A program made the position numbers and the translations under genes. A stretch of DNA of 64,000 bases, taken from NCBI GenBank assembly GCA_032191485.1, contig JAVDOI010000011.1, positions 924,963-988,962 of the forward strand. Direction: 5' to 3'. This stretch comes from Leptoclinus maculatus (taxonomy: Eukaryota > Chordata > Actinopteri > Perciformes > Stichaeidae). The notes under the pieces are model-generated. The model was not told the DNA's origin, ran no database searches, and saw only the letters and a list, made by a program, of their open reading frames with translations. This document shows positions 26,999 to 37,770 of this stretch, in pieces (position 1 is the stretch's first letter; each line of letters begins with the position of its first letter).

Positions 26999-27635
26999 CA
27001 CACTTGGTTTCACTAGTGGAGTCCTGTTTGCTCAGTTCATGTCTCAACTGTCCCAGAGGACAAAACCCGTCCTAGAGGACCTGTGTGTCTGATGGTGTAG
27101 TAACAGTGGAAATGCTATAATACCCTGTAACATGTATGTAATAGACTGTAAATAAACTCTAAAGATCCAGTGATCATTTCAATAATCGACAGACCGTGCA
27201 GGCCTAACAGTGTTTTTATCAGAGTTACTCTCCCATGTTACATCAGCTGCTGTCACTTATTTTCTGATGAGCAGCAGGACAACCTAGGACTACCTCTGAA
27301 ACCACAGTCACCACTTTATTCTATCACTCATCAAGTGTGTTTATGTCTCATTCCATTTATTGAATTTAATTAGCAAAAGCTTCTATACTTTTTAATTCAG
27401 TGTTTTATGTCTCATCTTGAATTCTTCAGTATTTGTTATAATTAAAATAAATAATCAGATGTGAGCATTTTGACTGCATCAAACACTTGAACTCTTTGAG
27501 CGCTGCAGCGCAGTGGTAAAGCCCCCTGAGGTGAACTTGTGCTCTGTGACTTTGAGCTACATCATTTCAATTGACTGAACACGATGCATACTGCTGATCC
27601 ATTGATATGCATGTAGAGAGCGTGTATAAGAGCTT

Positions 27636-28796
27636 AAACACGATCTAATATAACCTACAAGAAGAGCTACCAAAATATCATGTTTTTTCCGCCATAACTC
27701 GGCGAGATACACACTCCGAAAAATGCTCTGACCACAAAGCTAGAAGCTACCACGGTCAAAGATGCTATTAAACCGCATTAGCATTCGACACGCATTCTAC
27801 CGATAACTTCGGATTTACTCTCCGTCAAACCGTTCAAAAGATACCAGCAAACAAGCACACAAAACCACGCCATGCATCCCGCAGAAAAATTCATGAATGT
27901 CACTCACTTTGAGATGAATCATGAAGAAAAAGCGTCCATAATCCGTTTTTACCGCTAAATCCTACTTCTGCTATCTGTTTCCTGTCTAATTCAACTGTTT
28001 CCTGGAGAAAGGGGGGTCAAACAAGGCCACATTTTGTGAATCCGGTTTTACGCAGTGTTACGCACCTCGCATATCTGTTTTTACGGAAAACGATTCTGTC
28101 AATCAAAACCACGTTGCCTCCACTGCATTGGCTAGATCCTAAGGCGTGTATAGAGGTGTCATAGTATGGGATTGACCAACCACAGGCTGACTTATGCTGC
28201 AATACACACAGGCAAAAGCGCATGGAGCCGTGGGTCGCCGGCTCAGAGAGGCCTGAGCGAGGATTCTAGCTCTCAAAAATGATGCCAGACTGCTGTATGT
28301 GATAGATTGTGCATGTATTAGGATAAAGAAAGTTAAATATATAGCTATTTAGTATATAAAAGTACAATGGAACAGCTGGAGAAGCTGTTTCCCAAATGAC
28401 GACCTTTCGTGACCTCTCGTACGTTTATCTCTCTAGCTCTGGCCTACTTCACTCTATCAACTCCGAATATGTTTTGTATGACTACTGCTAAGCTTTGCTA
28501 TGATGCTGGTGGTTTTTAGGCTTTACTGAGCCTCATTTAATATAGTATTATCAATAATAGTGCTTTTTCACCAGGCGAACCTGACATTTTCAAAATGGAG
28601 CTGTGTTCCATCTTCATTTGCTATTAACCAGTAACATATACACAATATTTACACCTCTCACCAAAGCTCACCCCCTTGAGTGTTATTAATCAATTTAAAT
28701 TATTCAAATATACCTTGTAGTTCGAGAGTAAGGCCCCTTTGAGTATGGGTATAGTATTTTCGAGCAGAAGCCAAAAAAAAGGGCTAGGGCCCGATT
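27636..28796. mobile_element. Unidentified 1.16-kb insert in module 4
   Basis: A near copy of the insert in module 3 at the same module position. Scattered substitutions distinguish it (for example 'cacctcgc' for 'cgccgcgc' near 28065). The right junction is slightly altered: it reads 'gattatcatgtctttatg' where other modules have 'gtcatgtctttaatg'. Presence only in neighbouring modules 3 and 4 indicates that one was duplicated from the other. Confidence 0.5.
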
Positions 28797-29319
28797 ATCA
28801 TGTCTTTATGACACTGCTCCAGGATCAGATCCAACATCCAGAGTGTCTCCAGTGTCTCATGTGAGCTGGACTTTGTATTTGAAACAGGAGCACTGAGTTT
28901 GATCCGAGTCCTTCAGTTTGATGGTCTGTTGGTGATAACATGAGATGTTCACATGTTTCTTCTACTTCTTCATCGTCATGTGATCTTCTGCTTATTTGAC
29001 GGGTTCACACTGATTGTTTTGACTGTAAACTTTTATAAGCTGCTGCTCAGAAATGTTACAACATGCAGGTTATAAATCATTATAGAAGAATGTGATTGAT
29101 GAACATGTTTCACCAAATCTTCATTCAAAATATCACATTTATAAATAAATACATGTAAACGTCACATTGTGTCATCAGTGAGACATGCATGTGATCCAAG
29201 TTGCTGCTGCTTCATTAAATCTTTCTGAACTGAGCTGATCTTTATCTCTTTAGATGGTTAGTTAGCATCATCTAGTGGACAGATAGGAGAACTACATCAC
29301 CTCACCTGTGATTTGTCTG

Positions 29320-29447
29320 ATTGGCTCGCTGTGAGGACGTGTTATAAAGGAAAGGAAGGACTCAGTGAAAACTTGATTTAAGAAAGCATAATACACATTA
29401 CAATAACCGTCTCCAACACTCAACAACACAACATGAATCAGCTACAG
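29320..29447 (+). promoter_or_regulatory. Module 5 core promoter and exon 1
   Basis: Carries TATAAA at 29343 and ATG at 29433. This module shares private variants with module 8 upstream ('acaacatgcagg' near 29057) and with module 6 downstream ('aaaatatttaatcag' near 30795), so it looks mosaic. Confidence 0.6.
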
Positions 29448-29998
29448 GTGAGGGAGAGGAATGAGGAAATACAAACACCTCTGATAGGCTGACATCTACC
29501 TCCTGTTGGACAGGTTTTGACGTCACACTGGTTTTATTTTAGACTTGGACTCTGAAGTGATGAGGGTGTGACGGCGTCCTCAGATCAAATGGACACAGAC
29601 ACCAGGACTGACAGGAGGACATGAGCAGCTTCTTCTCTCCAGTGTTTCCTCCACACATGAAGGTGGAACGTGTCTGTAAACTGACCTGAAGTGAGTTCAG
29701 CAGGTGAGAATCCTACCAGAGGAATCTGTACATGTTTGATCATCAGGATCACTTTGATCTCTTTGTGTTGTTTCTCTGTTTAACTGGAGAATAGAACGAT
29801 GTTTCTAAAGATATATTTGTTATATGCAGTAGAATTTCTCTCTGAGATAAAGAACAATGATCTTTAGAAATATAATGTTCATGTTTCTCAAGTAGTTTCA
29901 ACAGAAGTTTGTAATCTGAGTGTCTGAACTGGTCTGACAGGTTGGATCAAGCTGAGTTTTTTTCAACTGTTAACACTCGGAATGTTCACAACACAACC

Positions 29999-30348
29999 TG
30001 TCACGGGGTGTGGTGGAGGCCTCAAATGCAGGCCAGACAGAGTAGCGTGAAGCAGGTATTTAATGAAGAATTAAATCAACACAGGAAACTTAAAGGACAC
30101 AACAGGGGATCCACGGACAAGACAGGCGACAAGGGGGAAAATCCAGCAGAATGAGGCAGGGAAGACTGAGAGGCAGGGGTTTATATAGTGTCGAGAACAG
30201 GTGAGGGGAGTTGTGCTGATGAGGAGGGAGTGCTTGATTAGTGATCAGAGGCAGGTGAAGGGAGTTAGGCTGATGCTGAGGGAGTGGCTGACAGGTAGAG
30301 TGAGGAGGGTGTGGAGCTACACAAAGACAAAGAAGGCAAAGCCTGACA
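29999..30348 (-). mobile_element. LTR-like insert in module 5 (350-bp variant)
   Basis: It lacks 11 bp present in other copies, reading 'gggaagactgag' around 30160. The same deletion occurs in the module 8 copy, together with the flanking variant 'gatcaagctgag', which ties these two modules by descent or conversion. Confidence 0.55.
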
Positions 30349-31512
30349 CACACTTGGTTTCACTAGTGGAGTCCTGTTTGCTCAGTTCATGTCTCAACTG
30401 TCCCAGAGGACAAAACCCGTCCTAGAGGACCTGTGTGTCTGATGGTGTAGTAACAGTGGAAATGCTATAATACCCTGTAACATGTATGTAATAGACTGTA
30501 AATAAACTCTAAAGATCCAGTGATCATTTCAATAATCTACAGACCGTGCAGGCCTAACAGTGTTTTTATCAGAGTTACTCTCCCATGTTACATCAGCTGC
30601 TGTCACTTATTTTCTGATGAGCAGCAGGACAACCTAGGACTACCTCTGAAACCACAGTCACCACTTTATTCTATCACTCATCAAGTGTGTTTATGTCTCA
30701 TTCCATTTATTGAATTTAATTAGCAAAAGCTTCTATACTTTTGAATTCAGTGTTTTATGTCTCATCTTGAATTCTTCAGTATTTGTTATAATTAAAATAT
30801 TTAATCAGATGTGAGCATTTTGACTGCATCAAACACTTGAACTCTTTGAGCGCTGCAGCGCGGTGGTAAAGCCCCCTGAGGTGAACTTGTGCTCTGTGAC
30901 TTTGAGCTACATCATTTCAATTGACTGAACACGATGCATACTGCTGATTCATTGATATGCATGTAGAGAGCGTGTATAAGAGCTTAATGTCATGTCTTTA
31001 ATGACACTGCTCCAGGATCAGATCCAACATCCAGAGTGTCTCCAGTGTCTCATGTGAGCTGGACTTTGTATTTGAAACAGGAGCACTGAGTTTGATCCGA
31101 GTCCTTCAGTTTGATGGTCTGTTGGTGATAACATGAGATGTTCACATGTTTCTTCTACTTCTTCATCGTCATGTGATCTTCTGCTTATTTGACGGGTTCA
31201 CACTGATTGTTTTGACTGTAAACTTTTATAAGCTGCTGCTCAGAAATGTTACAACATTTAGGTTATAAATCATTATAGAAGAATGTGATTGATGAACATG
31301 TTTCACCAAATCTTCATTCAAAATATCACATTTATAAATAAATACATGTAAACGTCACATTGTGTCATCAGTGAGACATGCATGTGATCCAAGTTGCTGC
31401 TGCTTCATTAAATCTTTCTGAACTGAGCTGATCTTTATCTCTTTAGATGGTTAGTTAGCATCATCTAGTGGACAGATAGGAGAACTACATCACCTCACCT
31501 GTGATTTGTCTG

Positions 31513-31640
31513 ATTGGCTCGCTGTGAGGACGTGTTATAAAGGAAAGGAAGGACTCAGTGAAAACTTGATTTAAGAAAGCATAATACACATTACAATAAC
31601 CGTCTCCAACACTCAACAACACAACATGAATCAGCTACAG
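31513..31640 (+). promoter_or_regulatory. Module 6 core promoter and exon 1
   Basis: Carries TATAAA at 31536 and ATG at 31626. Its downstream half shares 'aaaatatttaatc' and 'gctgattcattg' with module 5 only. Confidence 0.6.
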
Positions 31641-32191
31641 GTGAGGGAGAGGAATGAGGAAATACAAACACCTCTGATAGGCTGACATCTACCTCCTGTT
31701 GGACAGGTTTTGACGTCACACTGGTTTTATTTTAGACTTGGACTCTGAAGTGATGAGGGTGTGACGGCGTCCTCAGATCAAATGGACACAGACACCAGGA
31801 CTGACAGGAGGACATGAGCAGCTTCTTCTCTCCAGTGTTTCCTCCACACATGAAGGTGGAACGTGTCTGTAAACTGACCTGAAGTGAGTTCAGCAGGTGA
31901 GAATCCTACCAGAGGAATCTGTACATGTTTGATCATCAGGATCACTTTGATCTCTTTGTGTTGTTTCTCTGTTTAACTGGAGAATAGAACGATGTTTCTA
32001 AAGATATATTTGTTATATGCAGTAGAATTTCTCTCTGAGATAAAGAACAATGATCTTTAGAAATATAATGTTCATGTTTCTCAAGTAGTTTCAACAGAAG
32101 TTTGTAATCTGAGTGTCTGAACTGGTCTGACAGGTTGGATCAACCTGAGTTTTTTTCAACTGTTAACACTCGGAATGTTCACAACACAACC

Positions 32192-32552
32192 TGTCACGGG
32201 GTGTGGTGGAGGCCTCAAATGCAGGCCAGACAGAGTAGCGTGAAGCAGGTATTTAATGAAGAATTAAATCAACACAGGAAACTTAAAGGACACAACAGGG
32301 GATCCACGGACAAGACAGGCGACAAGGGGGAAAATCCAGCAGAATGAGGCAGGGAAGACAGACGGGAGACTGAGAGGCAGGGGTTTATATAGTGTCGAGA
32401 ACAGGTGAGGGGAGTTGTGCTGATGAGGAGGGAGTGCTTGATTAGTGATCAGAGGCAGGTGAAGGGAGTTAGGCTGATGCTGAGGGAGTGGCTGACAGGT
32501 AGAGTGAGGAGGGTGTGGAGCTACACAAAGACAAAGAAGGCAAAGCCTGACA
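32192..32552 (-). mobile_element. LTR-like insert in module 6
   Basis: The full-length 361-bp form without the 11-bp deletion, although the downstream module sequence matches module 5, which does have the deletion. This conflict of markers argues for conversion or unequal exchange within the module. Confidence 0.55.
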
Positions 32553-33716
32553 CACACTTGGTTTCACTAGTGGAGTCCTGTTTGCTCAGTTCATGTCTCA
32601 ACTGTCCCAGAGGACAAAACCCGTCCTAGAGGACCTGTGTGTCTGATGGTGTAGTAACAGTGGAAATGCTATAATACCCTGTAACATGTATGTAATAGAC
32701 TGTAAATAAACTCTAAAGATCCAGTGATCATTTCAATAATCTACAGACCGTGCAGGCCTAACAGTGTTTTTATCAGAGTTACTCTCCCATGTTACATCAG
32801 CTGCTGTCACTTATTTTCTGATGAGCAGCAGGACAACCTAGGACTACCTCTGAAACCACAGTCACCACTTTATTCTATCACTCATCAAGTGTGTTTATGT
32901 CTCATTCCATTTATTGAATTTAATTAGCAAAAGCTTCTATACTTTTGAATTCAGTGTTTTATGTCTCATCTTGAATTCTTCAGTATTTGTTATAATTAAA
33001 ATATTTAATCAGATGTGAGCATTTTGACTGCATCAAACACTTGAACTCTTTGAGCGCTGCAGCGCGGTGGTAAAGCCCCCTGAGGTGAACTTGTGCTCTG
33101 TGACTTTGAGCTACATCATTTCAATTGACTGAACACGATGCATACTGCTGATTCATTGATATGCATGTAGAGAGCGTGTATAAGAGCTTAATGTCATGTC
33201 TTTAATGACACTGCTCCAGGATCAGATCCAACATCCAGAGTGTCTCCAGTGTCTCATGTGAGCTGGACTTTGTATTTGAAACAGGAGCACTGAGTTTGAT
33301 CCGAGTCCTTCAGTTTGATGGTCTGTTGGTGATAACATGAGATGTTCACATGTTTCTTCTACTTCTTCATCGTCATGTGATCTTCTGCTTATTTGACGGG
33401 TTCACACTGATTGTTTTGACTGTAAACTTTTATAAGCTGCTGCTCAGAAATGTTACAACATTTAGGTTATAAATCATTATAGAAGAATGTGATTGATGAA
33501 CATGTTTCACCAAATCTTCATAAAAAATATCACATTTATAAATAAATACATGTAAACGTCACATTGTCTCATCAGTGAGACATGCATGTGATCCAAGTTG
33601 CTGCTGCTTCATTAAATCCTTCTGAACTGAGCTGATCTTTATCTCTTTAGATGGTTAGTTAGCATCATCTAGTGGACAGATAGGAGAACTACATCACCTC
33701 ACCTGTGATTTGTCTG

Positions 33717-33844
33717 ATTGGCTCGCTGTGAGGACGTGTTATAAAGGAAAGGAAGGACTCAGTGAAAACTTGATTTAAGAAAGCATAATACACATTACAA
33801 TAACCGTCTCCAACACTCAACAACACAACATGAATCAGCTACAG
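33717..33844 (+). promoter_or_regulatory. Module 7 core promoter and exon 1
   Basis: Carries TATAAA at 33740 and ATG at 33830. There is no LTR-like insert in this module. Its exon 2 acceptor is altered (TTTGAG in place of TTTTAG), which may weaken exon 2 use from this promoter. Confidence 0.6.
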
Positions 33845-33939
33845 GTGAGGGAGAGGAATGAGGAAATACAAACACCTCTGATAGGCTGACATCTACCTCC
33901 TGTTGGACAGGTTTTGACGTCACACTGGTTTTATTTGAG

Positions 33940-34100
33940 ACTTGGACTCTGAAGTGATGAGGGTGTGACGGCGTCCTCAGATCAAATGGACACAGACACC
34001 AGGACTGACAGGAGGACATGAGCAGCTTCTTCTCTCCAGTGTTTCCTCCACACATGAAGGTGGAACGTGTCTGTAAACTGACCTGAAGTGAGTTCAGCAG
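33940..34100 (+). other. Module 7 exon 2 with altered splice acceptor
   Basis: By homology, exon 2 begins after 'ttttatttgag' and ends before GTGAGA. The acceptor AG is kept, but the base before it is G instead of the usual T seen in the other seven copies. A G at position -3 of a 3' splice site is disfavoured in animal introns. I infer weaker splicing, but this is not shown directly. Confidence 0.4.
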
Positions 34101-35575
34101 GTGAGAATCCTACCAGAGGAATCTGTACATGTTTGATCATCAGGATCACTTTGATCTCTTTGTGTTGTTTCTCTGTTTAACTGGAGAATAGAACGATGTT
34201 TCTAAAGATATATTTGTTATATGCAGTAGAATTTCTCTCTGAGATAAAGAACAATGATCTTTAGAAATATAATGTTCATGTTTCTCAAGTAGTTTCAACA
34301 GAAGTTTGTAATCTGAGTGTCTGAACTGGTCTGACAGGTTGGATCAACCTGAGTTTTTTTCAACTGTTAACACTCTGAATGTTCACAACAACCATCTTAA
34401 CAACCCTGACACACACTTGGTTTCACTAGTGGAGTCCTGTTTGCTCAGTTCATGTCTCAACTGTCCCAGAGGACAAAACCCGTCCTAGAGGACCTGTGTG
34501 TCTGATGGTGTAGTAACAGTGGAAATGCTATAATACCCTGTAACATGTATGTAATAGACTGTAAATAAACTCTAAAGATCCAGTGATCATTTCAATAATC
34601 TACAGACCGTGCAGGCCTAACAGTGTTTTTATCAGAGTTACTCTCCCATGTTACATCAGCTGCTGTCACTTATTTTCTGATGAGCAGCAGGACAACCTAG
34701 GACTACCTCTGAAACCACAGTCACCACTTTATTCTATCACTCATCAAGTGTGTTTATGTCTCATTCCATTTATTGAATTTAATTAGCAAAAGCTTCTATA
34801 CTTTTTAATTCAGTGTTTTATGTCTCATCTTGAATTCTTCAGTATTTGTTATAATTAAAATAAATAATCAGATGTGAGCATTTTGACTGCATCAAACACT
34901 TGAACTCTTTGAGCGCTGCAGCGCGGTGGTAAAGCCCCCTGAGGTGAACTTGTGCTCTGTGACTTTGAGCTACATCATTTCAATTGGCTGAACACGATGC
35001 ATACTGCTGATCCATTGATATGCATGTAGAGAGCGTGTATAAGAGCTTAATGTCATGTCTTTAATGACACTGCTCCAGGATCAGATCCAACATCCAGAGT
35101 GTCTCCAGTGTCTCATGTGAGCTGGACTTTGTATTTGAAACAGGAGCACTGAGTTTGATCCGAGTCCTTCAGTTTGATGGTCTGTTGGTGATAACATGAG
35201 ATGTTCACATGTTTCTTCTACTTCTTCATCGTCATGTGATCTTCTGCTTATTTGACGGGTTCACACTGATTGTTTTGACTGTAAACTTTTATAAGCTGCT
35301 GCTCAGAAATGTTACAACATGCAGGTTATAAATCATTATAGAAGAATGTGATTGATGAACATGTTTCACCAAATCTTCATTCAAAATAACACTTTTATAA
35401 ATAAATACATGTAAACGTCACATTGTCTCATCAGTGAGACATGCATGTGATCCAAGTTGCTGCTGCTTCATTAAATCTTTCTGAACTGAGCTGATCTTTA
35501 TCTCTTTAGATGGTTAGTTAGCATCATCTAGTGGACAGATAGGAGAACTACATCACCTCACCTGTGATTTGTCTG

Positions 35576-35703
35576 ATTGGCTCGCTGTGAGGACGTGTTA
35601 TAAAGGAAAGGAAGGACTCAGTGAAAACTTGATTTAAGAAAGCATAATACACATTACAATAACCGTCTCCAACACTCAACAACACAACATGAATCAGCTA
35701 CAG
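35576..35703 (+). promoter_or_regulatory. Module 8 (gene-proximal) core promoter and exon 1
   Basis: ATTGG is at 35576-35580, TATAAA at 35599 and ATG at 35689; the exon ends in CAG before GTGAGG at 35704. This is the best candidate for the working promoter of the NLR gene, because it is nearest and has no AATAAA between its exon 2 and the pyrin exon. Splicing 35703 to 36994 would read MNQLQRGQMETPKTV in frame into the pyrin domain. Confidence 0.65.
35689..35703 (+). CDS. Alternative first coding exon (MNQLQ) of the NLR gene
   Basis: Five codons, ATG AAT CAG CTA CAG, end in phase 0 at a GTGAGG donor. The pyrin exon can start at 36994 (after 'cttgacag') with AGA GGA CAG and then the ATG at 37003, so a direct splice keeps the frame and adds eight residues to the N-terminus. 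With exon 2 (35799-35959) included, the same start gives only MNQLQTWTLK before a stop. The exon is identical in all eight modules. Whether it is used as coding or as 5' UTR needs transcript data. Confidence 0.45.
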
Positions 35704-35798
35704 GTGAGGGAGAGGAATGAGGAAATACAAACACCTCTGATAGGCTGACATCTACCTCCTGTTGGACAGGTTTTGACGTCACACTGGTTTTATTTTAG

Positions 35799-35959
35799 AC
35801 TTGGACTCTGAAGTGATGAGGGTGTGACGGCGTCCTCAGATCAAACGGACACAGACACCAGGACTGACAGGAGGACATGAGCAGCTTCTTCTCTCCAGTG
35901 TTTCCTCCACACATGAAGGTGGAACGTGTCTGTAAACTGACCTGAAGTGAGTTCAGCAG
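35799..35959 (+). other. Module 8 exon 2 (5' UTR exon with small upstream frames)
   Basis: Acceptor 'tattttag' precedes 35799 and donor GTGAGA follows 35959, giving a 161-bp exon. It ends the MNQLQ frame at once (TWTLK, stop) and contains a 3-codon frame and a 22-codon frame starting MSSFFSPVFPPHMK. All of these stop before the donor, so it would act as a uORF-rich leader with the pyrin ATG as a re-initiation start. Equivalent exons lie 110 bp after each module ATG (19101, 21305, 23164, 26181, 29543, 31736, 33940). Confidence 0.5.
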
Positions 35960-36254
35960 GTGAGAATCCTACCAGAGGAATCTGTACATGTTTGATCATC
36001 AGGATCACTTTGATCTCTTTGTGTTGTTTCTCTGTTTAACTGGAGAATAGAACGATGTTTCTAAAGATATATTTGTTATATGCAGTAGAATTTCTCTCTG
36101 AGATAAAGAACAATGATCTTTAGAAATATAATGTTCATGTTTCTCAAGTAGTTTCAACAGAAGTTTGTAATCTGAGTGTCTGAACTGGTCTGACAGGTTG
36201 GATCAAGCTGAGTTTTTTTCAACTGTTAACACTCGGAATGTTCACAACACAACC

Positions 36255-36604
36255 TGTCACGGGGTGTGGTGGAGGCCTCAAATGCAGGCCAGACAGAGTA
36301 GCGTGAAGCAGGTATTTAATGAAGAATTAAATCAACACAGGAAACTTAAAGGACACAACAGGGGATCCACGGACAAGACAGGCGACAAGGGGGAAAATCC
36401 AGCAGAATGAGGCAGGGAAGACTGAGAGGCAGGGGTTTATATAGTGTCGAGAACAGGTGAGGGGAGTTGTGCTGATGAGGAGGGAGTGCTTGATTAGTGA
36501 TCAGAGGCAGGTGAAGGGAGTTAGGCTGATGCTGAGGGAGTGGCTGACAGGTAGAGTGAGGAGGGTGTGGAGCTACACAAAGACACAGAAGGCAAAGCCT
36601 GACA
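36255..36604 (-). mobile_element. LTR-like insert in module 8 (350-bp variant)
   Basis: Carries the same 11-bp deletion as the module 5 copy. It lies in the intron between module 8 exon 2 and the pyrin exon, opposite in direction to the gene, so its TATA would drive antisense transcription through exon 2 if it were active. Confidence 0.55.
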
Positions 36605-37002
36605 CACACTTGGTTTCACTAGTGGAGTCCTGTTTGCTCAGTTCATGTCTCAACTGTCCCAGAGGACAAAACCTGTCCTAGAGGACCTGTGTGTCTGATG
36701 GTGTAGTAACAGTGGAAATGCTATAATACCCTGTAACATGTAAGTAATAGACTGTAAATAAGTCACAACATGTTAGCCGTCTTATGATTCTCCTGTTATA
36801 CCTCAGAAAACATCCACAGTCCTGTAATTAATCCTCACATGTGCATTACGCAATCAAGCAATCTCCTTAATACTCTCCTTTAAGTGGCTGATTGTCAGTA
36901 AATATGTACAGCATGATTATTATTCTTTCATCACATGATTTTAAAATGTAAGAATTATATTATTATGAAACAATATCTTTTTTATCTTGACAGAGAGGAC
37001 AG

Positions 37003-37279
37003 ATGGAGACACCTAAAACGGTCCTCTTGGACACTTTGGAGAAGTTAGGAGCCGAGCAGTTTAAAAAATTCAAGTGGTTATTGCAGCAGCAGGTCCTAGA
37101 AGGCTTCCCAGCAATCCCAAAGAGTCGACTGGAGAATGCAGACCGGATGAAAACAGTGGATCAGATGGCCAGCATCTACGGCATAGATAATATTAATAAA
37201 GTGACCCAAATAGTTTTAGTGAAGATGCGTGAGAATGTTCTAGTGAGGAGTTTATCAAAAACCAAATCAGAACCCAAAG
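37003..37279 (+). CDS. Exon encoding the pyrin (PYD) domain
   Basis: The 92-residue exon starts METPKTVLLDTLEKLG and continues with FKKFKWLL, EGFPAIPKSRLE and a YGIDNINKV segment. This is the six-helix pattern of fish pyrin domains, with the charged helix 2 (EQFKKFKW) and helix 3-4 (PKSRLENADRMKTVD) surfaces that mediate PYD-PYD contact. Acceptor 'cttgacag' lies before 36994 and the donor is GTAAGT at 37280. It ends in phase 1 (G) and completes an Asp codon with the next exon. ATG at 37003 is the first in-frame start of this exon; a longer form could begin in the module exon MNQLQ. The exon is single-copy here. Confidence 0.88.
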
Positions 37280-37770
37280 GTAAGTCATGGTATGAACAAA
37301 TAGATCAAACTTACATCTCAAAAAGACTTTAAACGTAAAAAGCGAGTTGCACCTTGGCTTTCAGAAGAAGCTACCAAACACACATCCACCGGAGAAAATA
37401 CATTTCAACATTTCAGAAAAAGCAACGAAACAAAGGCAGACAATCCTGTTTCTGTTGCCTCTAATGTTTAGAATTAGCACACTGGTGTGACTGTAAGATA
37501 CTGCTTGGACGTCATTAATTCCCTCTGTAATTAAGTAATGAACCTTCTGGTTATTTGGAGACCACAGAGGTCATGCACACATGAAGCACAACATGTCAGT
37601 TGATGTTAAATGATACTAAGTCATTTTACAGTCGTGAACCTATTCAGAGCCTTTAGTTATCAAATGAGATAAATAGATTTCATTAATACAGAAATGTGTA
37701 CACTTGTTAGAAATGACTCGCATTCACTGAAACAACCCCATTGATTTTTATCTTTGTGTTATTCATCCAG
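37280..37770 (+). other. Intron between PYD and NACHT exons
   Basis: GTAAGT donor and 'attcatccag' acceptor, 491 bp. I see no repeat, RNA gene or open frame of note. Retention would add about 17 codons after the pyrin domain and then a stop at about 37330. Confidence 0.8.

Larger units (their letters stand above)
18381..36761 (+). repeat. Tandem array of eight promoter/first-exon modules
   Basis: Eight direct copies of a basic module of about 1859 bp start at 18381, 20582, 22441, 25458, 28820, 31013, 33217 and 35076. Successive MNQLQ start codons (18991, 21195, 23054, 26071, 29433, 31626, 33830, 35689) are 2204, 1859, 3017, 3362, 2193, 2204 and 1859 bp apart. The differences are explained by two insertions: an LTR-like insert (net about 345 or 334 bp) and an insert of about 1158 bp. 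Between insertions the copies differ by scattered single bases only, as judged by eye. Each copy holds CCAAT and TATA boxes, two small exons and an AATAAA, but no NLR domain exon. The last copy is truncated at 36761, about 230 bp before the pyrin exon. The array could be a set of alternative promoters for the gene downstream, a set of short transcription units, or both. Confidence 0.93.

Noticed and set aside
20089..34786. A 67-codon frame (starts MIISIIYRPCRP) present in seven promoter modules
   Set aside because: It recurs because the module recurs. It lies after the AATAAA, has no recognisable family, and its conservation equals that of the surrounding noncoding sequence.
19629..36609. A proline/histidine-rich minus-strand frame (starts MCVRLCLLCLCV) and plus-strand frames in the LTR-like insert
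   Set aside because: They fall within an LTR-like noncoding repeat, vary with its 11-bp deletion and have no domain features. The leader-like start is a chance hydrophobic run.
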